From: Vitellaria paradoxa
Lineage: Eukaryota > Streptophyta > Magnoliopsida > Ericales > Sapotaceae
Direction: 5' to 3'
DNA: 64,000 nt
Assembly (NCBI GenBank): GCA_019916065.1
Contig: CM034234.1
Span: 2,614,963-2,678,962, forward strand
The notes beneath the pieces are model-generated. The model ran no database searches. It was not told the origin of the DNA and saw nothing but the letters and a program-made list of their open reading frames with translations. Positions 25,101 through 38,700 of this stretch are shown here, piece after piece. Within the stretch, counting starts at the first letter, position 1; each line of letters opens with the position of its first letter. The position numbers and the translations under genes are program-made.

Positions 25101-25455
25101 TTAGGAGAAACAATACATGGGAAATGGTTGAACTACCTGCTGGGACGAGAACAGTTGGCTGCAAATGGGTATTCACTATAAAATATAATGCTGATGGCAG
25201 TATTAGTAAATATAAAGGGAGACCTGTGGCCAAAGGATTCACTCAAACCTCTGAGATAGATTATCAAGAAACTTTTGCTCTGGTAGCCAAGTTGAACACT
25301 GTAAGAGTCCTACTTTCCTTGGCAGCTAACATGGAATGGCCCTTACAACAGTTAGATGTAAAAAATACTTTCCTAAATAGTGATCTCCATGAAGAGGTCT
25401 ATATGGATGCACCACCAAGTTTTAAGGGAAATAACAATCTGGTCTATAGGTTGAA
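22122..25455 (+). pseudogene. Copia gag-pol pseudogene
   Basis: A gag region with a UBN2-type retrotransposon Gag (22122-22832) is followed by a CCHC zinc knuckle CNHCNKPGHTRDLC (near 22945-22985). Next come a protease site where the usual D-S/T-G reads DSE (near 23235), the integrase zinc domain (HH...CEFC), the integrase core with DDHTR, LRTDNGREYF and QQNGIVERKN, and reverse transcriptase from DPNWRAAVQEEI to LDVKNTFLNSDL. In-frame stops lie at 22455, 22830, 23461, 23806, 23902, 24193 and 24523, among others. Frame changes occur at A-runs near 22902-22910 and near 25040. The break at LVYRLK removes the polymerase active site. No functional protein can be made. Confidence 0.9.
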
Positions 25456-25480
25456 GATGAGTAAAGTTTTGCATGTTCCC

Positions 25481-26690
25481 AAGCATAAGGTTGTTACGTG
25501 GTTGTACTTATGGGTGCGGTCAAGTTTGTGTTTGAAAGTAATGTTGCGTACACCAAGTGCAAATAAAGCTAAGGATCAGCTCATAAGGCAAAGATATCAC
25601 AAAGCAAGTCATAAATCGTCATTTGATTGCGCTAGAATGCTAGTGTTGGTAGGAATAATCTTCCTGCAAAAAATCCAACAATATTAGTACATGTACAATT
25701 AATAAACTAAAAATTATTTATTTATTTATTTTGCTAAATAATTGAAAATAAAATGGTTGCATTTAGAGGTAAAACTCAAATGCTTAGTTTGATACAAGGA
25801 AAAGGAATGGTAATGAGAGTGAGAATGGAACGGAGATGGGAATTTCATTCCCTTGTTTGATTGCCAATAGGAAAATCATGGGAATGAAATGGGCTTCCGA
25901 TTTCTATAATTTGGTTACATATTTTAAATATGATAAAATAAAATGAAATTTAATAAAAAAAATTGCTAACACCAATTTTTTTAAGACTAAAAATACATTT
26001 TTTTTGTTTTTAACATTAATTTCTTTTATTATCGAACTTATGTAAATAAAAAATTAATTTATTTCATATTATGTTTTTACATACCTTGACCATTTCCAAG
26101 CCATTTTCTTCACCAGAGAGGGAGAGAGAAGAGCCGAGACAGAGAGCAATTGTAAGGGAATGGTCCTTCGCTCATCTAAAAGAGAAACGAAACTTTGGCA
26201 GTGGAATGTAATAACTATTCCAAAGGAATGGCTATTCTCATTTTAAACAGCGCACCAAACAAGGCAACGGAATGAAAGTGTGAAAATTAACCATTCTATT
26301 CTATTCTATCGTATCAAAATAGGCCAAGATTTATCTGATCTAGATCATTTAAAACCAGTCGAAGATTTGTAATTCGTAGTTGTCCCATATTTCCTTATCC
26401 CCCTTATTCCACCCCAAATCTAACATGGCCATATAGAGAATGTCTCGTGGCTATGGTCTTTTCAACATCCAATGCTGTTAGCGATAGTTTTTCTTCTGAG
26501 TCACCTCTTCAAAGCAATAACCTGCATCCCTAGCAAAAGCCAATCCATCAGATTTATAAAGATCTGCAGAAATATACCTTAGGAAATGTCTTCTAACTTG
26601 ATCTGTAATAAAAATCAATATGCACCTCTCTTGAAGGGTAGCACTGTTTAGTTTTCAAGATACTGCACAATGTACAGTGTACACAATCTG
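25481..26690. other. Intergenic DNA between Copia remnant and WD40 gene
   Basis: 25481-25780 is unassigned. 25782-26324 looks like a MITE. 26325-26690 probably includes the 3' UTR of the minus-strand WD40 gene, whose stop codon is at 26704-26702. Confidence 0.4.
25782..26324. mobile_element. MITE-like element, ~540 bp
   Basis: The left end (TTTGATACAAGG followed by GGAATGG) and the right end (reversed: TTTGATACGATAG then GAATGG) are imperfect inverted repeats. Inner segments rich in GGAATGAAATGGG and CATTCC are also mirrored. There is no open frame. The sequence ACCAAACAAGG near the right end is typical of plant hAT-like MITEs. Confidence 0.5.
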
Positions 26691-26701
26691 TTAGATCCTA
26701 A

Positions 26702-29700
26702 TTATGTCAGAGTTCCGCAATTTTTCTTCAATATTTCAACAACTCTTTGTGAAATACTCTCTGCAAATGTCCCTAACAAGGGTTCAAAGCTTGAAACATC
26801 CACATCGGTTTTCCCACTGGGGTAGTTGGTAGACTGTACCAGTTGGGCAACTGCATGGACTTTCTTGGCTATTGATGGCAGTATGTAAGTAGCCTCCCCG
26901 TATAATTGAGCCTCAGAACCGGGTAAATCCTCTCCTCCATTGACCAGAGTCCCTAATTTAGAAAATAACTGGAACGCATTCTCCGCCGTGGCATCCAAAT
27001 TGAGTAATACTTCTTTGCATGCAATGATAGTGTTCTGTTTCTCGCATCCAGCAAAATTAGATTCTTGTTGGCCTCTGACCTTCTCCAGTTCTATGTTCTC
27101 TGAGCTGTCCACGGCAGTGTGATTGGCTGAACCACTAGGTGAGGCAATGCCATCGGAGCTCACTGACTTCTCTAACAAGTTCTTCAGGTCCTGCAATAGC
27201 CATCAACTGAGGCAATTTAGCATGGTGATCTGAGGTGTCATTTTACATGTAAATTAAAAGAAGCTCCAAACAGAAAGTGAATAGAGAAACAAAAGGTTCC
27301 GAATATTGAAGCATTTTAAGATGTTCACTTATAAACAACCAACCTATAGTGAATAACACAGATAGAAACAAAGGGTTTCAAATTGATTATTAACAAACAT
27401 AAAGAATAAAACTGATTATTAGTTCCTCCAGATGTTCCTCTGGCATCTCTAAATGAAAATTTAAAACTGACAAATCTGTATTGCTCTGACATACCTGTTT
27501 GCAAGTCTCTATCCTTTGTGATCCTTCCACGACTGGGATTGGTTGGTTCTCCAACATAACACGGAAGGCAGCTTCCTTTCCTTGTTTCATACTTTCACCA
27601 CCCAAATCCCGAATGGGTGTGACAAAAGGTTCCTTTGGGCCTCTAAGAAGGTCATGAGACAGAACAAATCTTCCTGAGAAGCTTCTCCTCACTGATGATT
27701 TCCTTTCCTGAGTCTAAAATCAGAGAACATAAGTAGATAAGACTCATAAAATGATTAAATAAATAAAGGGACTCCTTAATGAAACCATATACACAAATTA
27801 ATGCATAAACATCATTTCTGAAAGGGAATGAATATCCACTTCTATTAAAGAATAAATTCACTTAAGCTCTTGGGAAGCTTGCTAAATTCCTCTATGGTCA
27901 AAATTACAGTGTAAAACAAAAGATGTAATGGAAGAACTACAAAGAAAAAGAATTGCAAACAAACTCCAAGAACAACATTAAAAAGTTATTTCTGAAGTTG
28001 CTAGTTTAAGAGATATGCCTGGAGCCTGCCCTGTTTATATAGACAATAAGTTAACCATTTTGGTCAGCAGGTGATAAGTCATTTGCGGCATCAACATTTG
28101 AATAGGAGTTGAAATGTAATTCTTCCAGTAAAAAGAAAATATTCAGTTATTAGTTTGTTATAATTCATGATAAAAGGCTATAGGGACAGATATGACCATA
28201 CTAGTAAACAAGCATTTTGATAAATGCTGCAATCCCAAATATCCGGTAGAATGTTTCCTCAAGCCAATATCTATACACAGGAAAAGATGTGTCAAATCAC
28301 CAATTATCCCAAAAGTTTAATTTGTTAGGGAATGGACTTAACAATATATATCAAGCTAATTTAACATCCCCTCACGCATGACCCTGTCTTGCACATGGAG
28401 TAGGGAAAGCAAAACTAAACGAAAAGTGCACCAATTGAAACAGAACAAAGTGCACACTGCACACGAATAAACACGGAACAAACACAATACAAGATTTGAA
28501 TCTAGGACCTCGTGGAACTAGACCTCTAATACCATTTTAAGTCACTAATTATCCCAAAAGTTTAATCTGGTAGGAAATGAGCCTATCAATGTGTATCAAG
28601 CTAATTTAACAAGTATATCATCTATCCAAAGTAACTACCTTAAACCTTGTTGACAAATTGAACAAATTCCGTTTCAGCAGATCCTCTTCTCGGAATGTCA
28701 AGCAGGAGGCATTAACATCCATCATTGTTTGTACCCCACTTTCAATTGTTTCTGACTGAAACTCTCCTGATACTTCTGAAACAGCCACCTCCTGACATGC
28801 ACTTGCATTATTTATATCTAATTGATCGCTGTCATGGCATGCAGAGCCAGAATTATTTACTCTTGCATTTTCTGTTGATGAGGCAAGCTGCCTATCAACA
28901 TGATTATCAAACCCAAAGGTGGGCTCCACGGAAGAATTACCCACACCAGCTTCCCTGGATGAGACATCAATGACCTCAATATCACTTGTCATCTCCTCAG
29001 CTGGGAATTCTGCTGCACAAAAACCAATACTGAATAAGATAAAAGGCAAAATACTGAAGGCCTAAAATAAGTTTGATAGCGATCTCTAATTACAGATAGA
29101 AGTATATATTGTTTTGCCCTGCAGTGACTGGAAGTAAGTCAGGACCACACTTTCAGCTATTTTCCTCTTCAGTGAATCGCAACTATGGCACAACGTAAGG
29201 GATGCAGCTTCAGTTAATTGTGCATCAAAAACATGGATTTTCAAGATGATAAAAAATCAATATTAATTAGCAAGGTCATTGATTTTTGAGATTTGGTATC
29301 CCCAATGGACAAGGAGGGGCACCATCAACCAAACTTATAATGTAAATTGGTAACACGTCACAATTTCAATGGCTGCATAACAATACTAGCCAGTATAAAC
29401 ATGTTGACTGTACAAGTAAAAAGCCTTCTATTTCCCTTGTATTTTGACATAGGACATGCATAACAATACAAGCCAAAATGAAAATCAAGGTGCCCTTTCG
29501 GTTGTCTGCACATCACTAATGAGCTCGTGACAAAATAGACACTTGTGCACATTGACTAGCTCGGTAGAAAAACTTGATATAGTCACCATTCTCATCCTTC
29601 ATCCTACTGTAAGTGTATAAAATAGCAGATGACGTGTGAAAAATGAGGGTTAGGCCATAAACATACTTGGAACAGTCACCAGCGCCTTGTTCTTCATGTC

Positions 29701-32700
29701 CCTATCCCAAACCCCTGGGGAATTCAGTAAATCCAAGCAAACAGTATGAATGGTGAGCCAACGCCTGTCTAATGCAAAGCTCCTCCTGAATCACAAACAT
29801 GAGATTAAACAAGGATAGCCTGTAATAAAATGCATTTTGCATTGACAAGATCAAAAAATCATGACAAAGAGTTATTGAATGCTCACCTGTGGTTTTCTAG
29901 ATGAAGTCCAGATCCTTGCCCAGTATCAGTATCAGATGAGTATCTGGACTTGCTGTCAAGAAACGGCCAATTTCTTTCCAGGTCATGTTTAAATGGGGTT
30001 TGAACATCAGGCCTCCCATGACTACCGACTAAGGGAGACAACACTTTCAGGCCAACTTGCTGATATCAACAGTGGGTAGCATCGAGTGGACAGGTCATCA
30101 GAATCCAAAATATACAGCACATATAAACTAATATTTTTGGGAATTGCTAGAGGATAAGACCATGAGAATACACTATGCCACTCTCAGCATTGATGTAATA
30201 TTTAGTGAAAATCCGTTCTAGTGATCCCAATCAATCTCAATCACACAATAGTAATCGAGCAATAAAATGATCAACCACAAGTGCAGAAAAGTAAAGAGAC
30301 AATGTACAAAAATTTAACAAGGAAACCCTTAAAATGGTAAGGAAAAGACCTCGGGCTCTAAAACAGATGACCAAAACTCATCCACTATATAATTCTAGTT
30401 AACAAAACTTCTTTGCAATAGTTGCACAATCGAGTCTACAATCTTATTGTAAGACCACTTTGCTCGCGCCCAAGCGACTCATCAACTCCAAGAAGATGAA
30501 CCACCACGAACCAAATTTACGATCCGCAAACACCGATTTTCCATGAAGATGTATTAATTTTGCCTAATTGGTTTGAGAGAAGTCTTTTGAAGCCCAATGA
30601 ATGAATACGATCTTCTTCTATCTTTAATTGATGCAATAGAACCTTGGGAGGAGGTCCCTTTATCTAGAGCACACAACGAATCCAATCTTAATTAATATTA
30701 AATAGGAGTCTCTAGTTTCTTACTTCCATGAACCTTGAGAATCCTTCGTTTTGTTGTTTAATTAATATGAAATAGGAGTCTCTAGTTTCTTACTTCCACG
30801 AACCTTGAGAATCCTTCCATTTGTTGTTTTGAAGCCTAGACCTAAGACACCTTAACCTATGTCTAAATGTACAATACCTACAATCAAATTAGGAAACTTT
30901 TCAACTATATAGAAAACTTCCTAAACTACCTTAATCCTAAACAAACAAGAACTGGGTTCTCCTAAATAGAATTTTCCAATAAACAAATTAATCCAGGTTC
31001 TATTAGGACTGCAAGTCAATATAGAAATCGAACAGATCCAAATCCTATTGAGTTTTATAAATCCAACTCTCTAAATTATCGAAGTCCTATTTGCTCAATG
31101 AATTTGCCAACACTTGAATTAAACTTAACAGTTAGCTTCCAATTTTCTCACAAAAATGATCCAGTTTGAAAGTTTAGATGGTTTGGTTGAGAAGAATTAA
31201 CTGCATTAGATAAACTCCATTGACACATGACAGTGTCGCCAAGTACAAGGAGACACAGTAATTTGGATTATTTGTCAAGGGCATTGAACAAAATGGATGT
31301 GTTTGAACTTTTCCTTTCATCCTAAACTTACATAAATCTGTCTTACAAAGCATGGCAAATTCTTTTTCGGTAGGAGGTTGAAGAAATTTATCTCAATTTC
31401 TCGACAATGGTATCTCAACGATCTCAACCCAACAAGTAATAAATGAGACAAAAGGGATAGAAAATTATAAGTAACACTATAGCAACAGAATTTTGCATTT
31501 TTTACATTTTCACGAGTTATCATTTATAATACCTGGGATGAAGCATAGTCAGGGTCTATAGGCATGATTTGTGGAGTAGTTACTTTGGCTTGTGCCCACT
31601 TGGGGAGTCTGGAAATGCTAAACTTAAACACTGAGGTTTCTCGATGACCTCCTGCTTGACAGAAAAGTCTTTCATTGACTGGAGTGGAACTTTCTGGCAG
31701 TGTCACTTCTTCATAATTGATTTTGGATCGGTGGTCATCCCCTTTATGAAATTTCATTCGATTTAATACTACAGGTTGGTCTATGCTTGTTGGAGACAAT
31801 GGCCTGGAATTTTCCTTAACATTGTGCAGTATCTTTGAAGATAAATGAGCAGGCACTTTCCAAACAAAAATACAACCATCACCAGCAGCCTGAACACATC
31901 AATAAATCTCATGCATTTATGACATCAGGAAAAGGGGAAAAAGAAAGTGCCTGCACTTCTAAATTCACACAAGTTTCTATTGGAAAAGAAGAATTGAACA
32001 TTGTTGAGAATATAAAATAATATAGATAATAAAGTTGCTCCTCTCTCTAACAGCTTAACCTTTTAGGCGAGACAATGATTAATACCTTAATATGGCATCA
32101 TAGCAAACAAAAGTCTTGAATTTAAACCTTACCGCCATGCATGTTTGGCCTTGTCAAAAAATTCAGACCATCCACTCATGAGGGGGTATATGTTGAGAGT
32201 ATAAAATAATAATATAAATAATAAAATTGCACCTCTCCCTAATAGCTTAAGATTTTAGGTAAGATGGTGGCTAACAATTTAACAACCATAACACTAAGAA
32301 ATACGCATTTGCATGAAATTTGATGAACGTTGGGGCCAAAGAGTAATCCAGGGGCTAGCATGCTCCAAGTATAGTATCAACTGAAGTTGGCGCCAAAGAG
32401 CCTCAACTACTCAGAAAACTGGACAATAAGAAAAGAGTTGAAAATGGAAATGCTAAGCATGTTATTTACAAGCCTGAAAAGTTGTTTGGCAAACCTACAG
32501 GGAAAGAGGGCAAATTTTGAAGGCCAGACAATCCTACTGCAGACACTATTCAATTGATCCAACTCTCTTGAGCAGCCAGTCCAAATTGGATCATAGGAGA
32601 TGACATAAAGATCAAGCTAGAAAAAGAAGTTTGAAACCAAGCATTGAGTTTGGAAAAGAAAATGTGATGATGAAGTTCGAGTCTTGTTACTGAAAGCAGC

Positions 32701-35700
32701 TTATAATTTCCGGGAAATTTTCAACATGGGAACCATTCTAGCCTTCAGCAAATCAATACTTTTGTTTCCTTCTATTACAGTAGTGCATCAATCTCCCAGA
32801 GGTACTAAAAACATAGCCTTCTTTCATGTTGAAGAGTAGCTCTTCAACCTCAGCTCTAACTTCAAAAGAGTATACACCGTTAATGCCTAACAGCAGTTTT
32901 TGAAGCGACTGTATCAAGAAGTAGGGCTTTAGATGATTTCCACCGATGCAATATACTGCCATCTTCAGGCCATGCAACAACAGCAAAAGCAAGCATTTTG
33001 CAAATAAAATGCAGGATGATCTACAGGAATCCTATCATGTTCAACAATTTAAAAATGATGAAGGTTTGAAGAAACAAATATTAATGTTAAGCTTGGAAAT
33101 AAATTTTTTACAGGCCTTCAAAAAAAATTAATATATCATCCTCAATGTATGGTGCATGAGTAATTAGGGACATTTAGTTAGCTAAATAACCTGGCTTCAC
33201 TCAATCATAGCATACTGCAATACAAAGTAAGGCCCATTAATTAACCACGAGATTTTAGTAACAACTCACTGAAACTATGTGCTCGCAGTCGGGTAAGAAA
33301 ATAATGCCGGTTATAACTTCCCCATGCCCAACTGCTCGTGCAACAATCTCCCCAGTAACGAAGTCATACATGCATATAGACCCCTTGGAGTAAGAGCAAA
33401 CCAAAAAACTCCGGCTTGGGTCGATAATTATCTGTCAAAGAATTTGCTTGCAGAGTAGGATCCTGTTAATGGTGTGAGTTGAAACCATACCTTGCCAAAC
33501 ACGCTAACATAGCTCACCTTTACTGGGTCTCCAAAATCCCTATCTGGCTTAAATGATCTAATAAGTTTCCCAGTAGCAATGTTGAATGTGTTTATCTTCT
33601 TATCCTATCACCAGAATTTACTCATTAGTCCCAAGTAATGGCCATCATACAAAATCATATCCTGGTGTTACATTATAAGGCCAGATAAATAGCCTGGATT
33701 CAGATTTTGTGGTGCTCAAAGATGAACAGTAAGATGACTTGCAGAAGTCAGTCAAAGCATTACTGGACTAGGTTAACATTTGCATTTACATTTTGTTGAC
33801 CAGAAATATCTGTTAAAAAGCTAGTTTACCTGCCCAACTGTGACAGCAACCTCCATAGTAGGATCTACAGCCATGTCATATACTGTTCCATAAGCTGCCA
33901 TTTGATGGTTACAACGAGAGATCTTACAATCAGTATCTGTTACAGCTACATCACGAAACACTAGAGACCTACAGGCAGAAACAAATAAGTAAAGATCAAG
34001 TGCTTGTAGTTGAATGCCACTTGGAAATAAATTATTACACAACAGAATAAAACTTTGAACCAAAGATGTCTCTTTAATTTAACAATTGTTAGATCCATTT
34101 CAATTGGAAATAGAACAGGATTCTTCCAAATAATAAATCAATCAAATAGACTTCAATTTAATGGGCTCTGCAGAACTCCCTAGGAAGTAAGAACATTATG
34201 CTTATTCAAACTCACCGATCAGCACTACAACTTAGAACCTTACAGCCGTCACTAATGAGTTTTACTGAAGTGACAGCAGCCGAATGATCATCAACACTTC
34301 CAATGACATCAAAATTCCTGGTAAAAGAAACAGCTAAAATGGTAAATTAAAAGTTAAAAAAAATGGACTATTAAAAGACAAATTCAAAATCTGAGCAAGA
34401 CCAAAAAGCCTACAACCTTACCTTTTGACATCATAAAGATGGATCATTCGATCACGCCCCCCTGAAGCAAGAAAGTAATTACTTTCTAAATTTTTTTCAG
34501 AACAAACCTCCTTGCTTGACAAGCTAAAGCTTAATGACAGGATCTCTGCATCATGAGTGTCCTGCGAGAAAACCCCAAATTTTGTTCTTGATTTCTTGCA
34601 TAGATTAACAAAGCATATACTCATAATGCTGTCTAACAAGCATGAATTTTCAGTATTCAATATAGGTATCTACTTTTACCTGAAAACAGATATAATCAGA
34701 CGTGCATAGGTTATAGACATGAAGGTTACCCTGGCAATCACCAGCAGCCAGGTGTTTTCCATCTGAACTAATTGCCATTGATCGAAACCCTGAGGTATTA
34801 GTTCCTAGCTCCACACAATCTCGTTCAAAAATCCCTGCACTTACTGCAGACAAAAACAGAAGACAATCAAAGAATTAAAGCAATGAAACATTTGGCTAAA
34901 TTCTGACAGTAAAAAAACTTTAGAAGTTATGCACATGCATATAATATAGACATTGATATATATTTATTGGTGCAAGAGTTGAATATGCACCCATGTAGGG
35001 CTAGAAACACAGTGATTACCTAAGCACAGAGATTTAACTGGCTCAGTTGATAAAAAGTTGTTGTTTGTGCCAAGTGTTAGGCAATCCATAGATGAAACAG
35101 GTTGCAAGGCAAGGTCCCATAACCTTATAGTACCATCTGCTGAGCATGTTGCAAAAGAAACACCACCAGAACAACCTCTAGCAACACATGCAAGAGACGG
35201 ATCATGCAAGTTTTCGCATGGAAGATTCTTTATGTCCCATATGCATGCACTATGTGAAACAAGCACGCAACAACTGACAGCCTGGATAAATAAAAAAATG
35301 TATTCACTGCATTCTGCTGTTGATAAAGGTGAAAACAGAAAAGCTTGGTAAACTAATCCCTGGGGACTAAGAATTAGTGCAATCAGAAATCCCCAGATTG
35401 AGGTACTGTATTTGAAATCAAGATGAAATTGAAAAAAAAAAAAAAAAATAGATACCAAGTTTTAAACAATCACCTTGTCCACATCATGAATGTCCCATAT
35501 GTAAAGACTCTGGTCCCCATAGACAACCACTGCAAAACAAAAGTATTATTATGAACAGCTTATCACAAAAAAAGTATTGATCTGGACTCAAACAATGGTA
35601 AATCCAATTAAAATGATAGATCCATTACTAACCAAGCTTCTCTGATGTCGAGAATTGACACGCAATTGCATGAGGAAGAGTTGGCAAAAGATCCCTTTTG

Positions 35701-38700
35701 CTGACTTTTCCATTGCGGTGCAGATCATCTGCCTTCTTGCATCTTTTCACCTCAGTATACTGTAAACTTCCAGAATATTCAAGGGACTCGATGGTGAACA
35801 GTTTTACAACTCCATAATTGCATGCACAAGCAATCAATTTGTTGGATACAGATAATGCAAAAGCTTTCTTGACCTGAAGCAATGATTCTGTGAATTATGA
35901 ACATAATAAAAGGTGACTGATATCCTTAAGAATTGTACAACATTTTAATCTTAGTACAATTTAAACGAGATGACATCTTGATAGTTTCTGTATAGAAGGA
36001 GCTCCGACAATTTCCACATTTGTACTTCCAGATACCAAATACATGTAAGTGTTTGTATTTATATTGCTTAGCATCTAGTTTTGAACAACATAAAAGGAAC
36101 AACAGATGAAAGATCACTTGTGGTGAAAAGAACATTAGAAGCAACTATAAGCACAATAAAAGGCCTCAGGATACCAAATTAATGGTGCCCCCACCCAGTT
36201 AGGCGACTCAACCACATGATTTTCAAACTTGCAACAGTTTTGTCAATTATCCAATATGCACGGATTCAAATACGTGAAAGGATTCACTAACTGGCCTGAA
36301 AGTTAGAATTTGGGTAAGGAAAACTAACATAAGTAGACAAAGTGAAAGTCAGAATTTGGGTAAGGAAAACTAACATACGTAGACAAAGTGCTTCAAAATA
36401 TGCACCTAGACCCCTTCCCCATCAAAATCCAAGGAAAGCCAAAAGTAAATGTACCTTTAAGTTCACTGACTTTTTTATTGAAACCCCAGAATCTAGAAGG
36501 CATAGAACACCTGCAAATCAATGTAGAGTATTTGAAGATATGCAATATCTTAAATTTATTAAACAATTAAGATTGAAAATAAAGTCAACCCACCTGCATC
36601 AGTCAATGCATAAATAGGTAGAATTTCACCATACTGATGACGATTAACAAGACTACCATTAGTCAAGATGGAAGACGTAACAGCTATGAATGAGCATCCT
36701 TTCTGGTAACCAAGTTCAATGGGCTTCCTGTGTAATGCCAGAGACTTAGCCCCAGTATTAGCACGGGATCCTGCGAATGATACAACTGTCCAGAATTTCA
36801 GATGTTTCTTCCCGGCAGTTACAATGAATTTTGCATCTGATGAAAAGCCAACTGATTCAACGGAAGAACAAGATGAACAAGCTTTAAGCTTAGTTACTAA
36901 CACCCCACTTTGCCAATTCCATAGGCAGATGTATCCATCATGTGGAAATCCAACAGAAACAAGATGTTTCCCTATGAAGAAAAAAAACAAGCCCTCAGCT
37001 ACGAATTGAAGATTGCAGAAATATTTGTTAATAACCTTTCTTGACAAAGACTAAGTAGTAGTAAAAATATATATATATATATTTCAAATGCGGAAGATCC
37101 AACTAACTTCTTTAAACTAACCATCAGGTGAGAAAGCAGTGCATGCCACACCATATTGATGGCTTTTCAGCTCAAATAGAAAGGTGGAACTCAAACAGTC
37201 CCATACTAGCACTGCCGGTTGATGCCCTGACTGCCACATTATGTTAAACAAGTTCAGGTAAATGATTAAGGAAGATATTAAAAAGTAAAATAAGCCAGTA
37301 AATTCTTTTTCCAACCTTTCATCAAATACACTTTTAACAGCAACTAAAAACTTCTCAAATCTATTTATTTTCATCTTTTTTATATATAAGTAGGCATATC
37401 TATTTCCATTGAGAAATCAGGGATCCTTTTCCGACGTGAAAAGGTCACATTTAAGGTTGAATATACACAACAAAATCCAATTATGTCTTTTCCAGTTCAA
37501 AGCCAAATCACATAAAAACCAAGAAAACTGAAACTACCAATTTAAACAATATATATACGCTTACGCCTTCTGTAGGATAGCAGAAGCAAGATGTACAACT
37601 TTACTCAATGAGCCATAGTCTGAAGTCTTTAAGTTACCCTTGTCAAGCCTCAAGATAGCTTTTTTCCACAGCCCATTAAGCTTCTTTGATGAAATGCTTT
37701 TAGTACAATAAGAATGATGCTTAGAAGCTGAAAGCATATGCCTAGCTCTTGCTGTCAGAATGCTGCTTATCTGAAGGTGTTCAAAACCTTACAACGTTAC
37801 TGAACCATACCCATTTTGATAATAATCAGTTTGATCTGCTTTCCCAAACACCATTGACATGGATTTATATATATATATATATATATATAATTAATCAAAA
37901 TTTTATAAAGAGAAGGACCCTGAGGGTCAAATTACAACTCTAAATTATCTACAAAATTCATAGAAAAATAACGCCAAGTCTTTGCCCCACTCTAGCCAGC
38001 TATATAACAAGTACAAAAAATAACTCTTCAACTTGTACAAAGGCAAATCTCTATTGTAAAATTTCTTGTATTTCTTTCTCCACATACCAACAAAAGAATA
38101 CAAAATAGGATAAGATCTCACACTCATTTCCTATGTTTGTGGAGTTTGACACCCCACCAAGCTTAGAATAAAAAGTAAATAAATAAAAGGTCCGTCTTCT
38201 TCGGAGTCAACCAAGCTATGCCAACATGTAACAGGGCAAGGTTCCACAGCTCCTTAGCCCTCGAATTCTCCATGAACAAGTGGTCAATTGATTCTGTTGA
38301 ACTCTTGTAAAGGCAACATTTGTTCACAATTACCATTCTTCTCTTCCTCAAATTGTCAATTATCAGAATTTTACCCTATATTATGCACTATATGAAAATG
38401 GCCACTTTAGGTGGTGCCCCACACCAAATTTTGCCCCATGGGAACTCAACACTACCCCCAGGCGGAAGGCCACCAGGATCTTGTATAAAGACTTGACCTG
38501 GAATGTGCCTGAGCTCGTTAGAGTCAATGTAAGCTTATCATCCTCGCTTTCTGGCTTAATAGAATGCAAGGGCTACAGTAATTGAATGTAACTATCCATT
38601 TCCCAATCCTGCAAATCCTTTCTCAATCTAAATTTTGATTACACTCTAAAATAGTAGTGTCTCCAAGAAAATCCGCTTGAACTACGCTTTCTCAGCCACT

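Larger units (their letters stand above)
21770..25480 (+). mobile_element. Degenerate, 3'-truncated Copia retrotransposon
   Basis: From left to right there is a probable ~220-bp 5' LTR (starting TGTTAGGAATG at 21770), a PBS, gag, protease, integrase and the first part of reverse transcriptase. This order, with integrase before reverse transcriptase, defines Copia. The element stops within the reverse transcriptase palm near 25455. The YxDD block, RNase H, polypurine tract and 3' LTR are missing, and the following sequence is unrelated. Many stop codons and frameshifts show it is dead. Confidence 0.9.

Noticed and set aside
35058..36617. Plus-strand frames of 90-97 codons over the WD40 gene
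   Set aside because: They overlap exons of the minus-strand gene and have no domain of their own.
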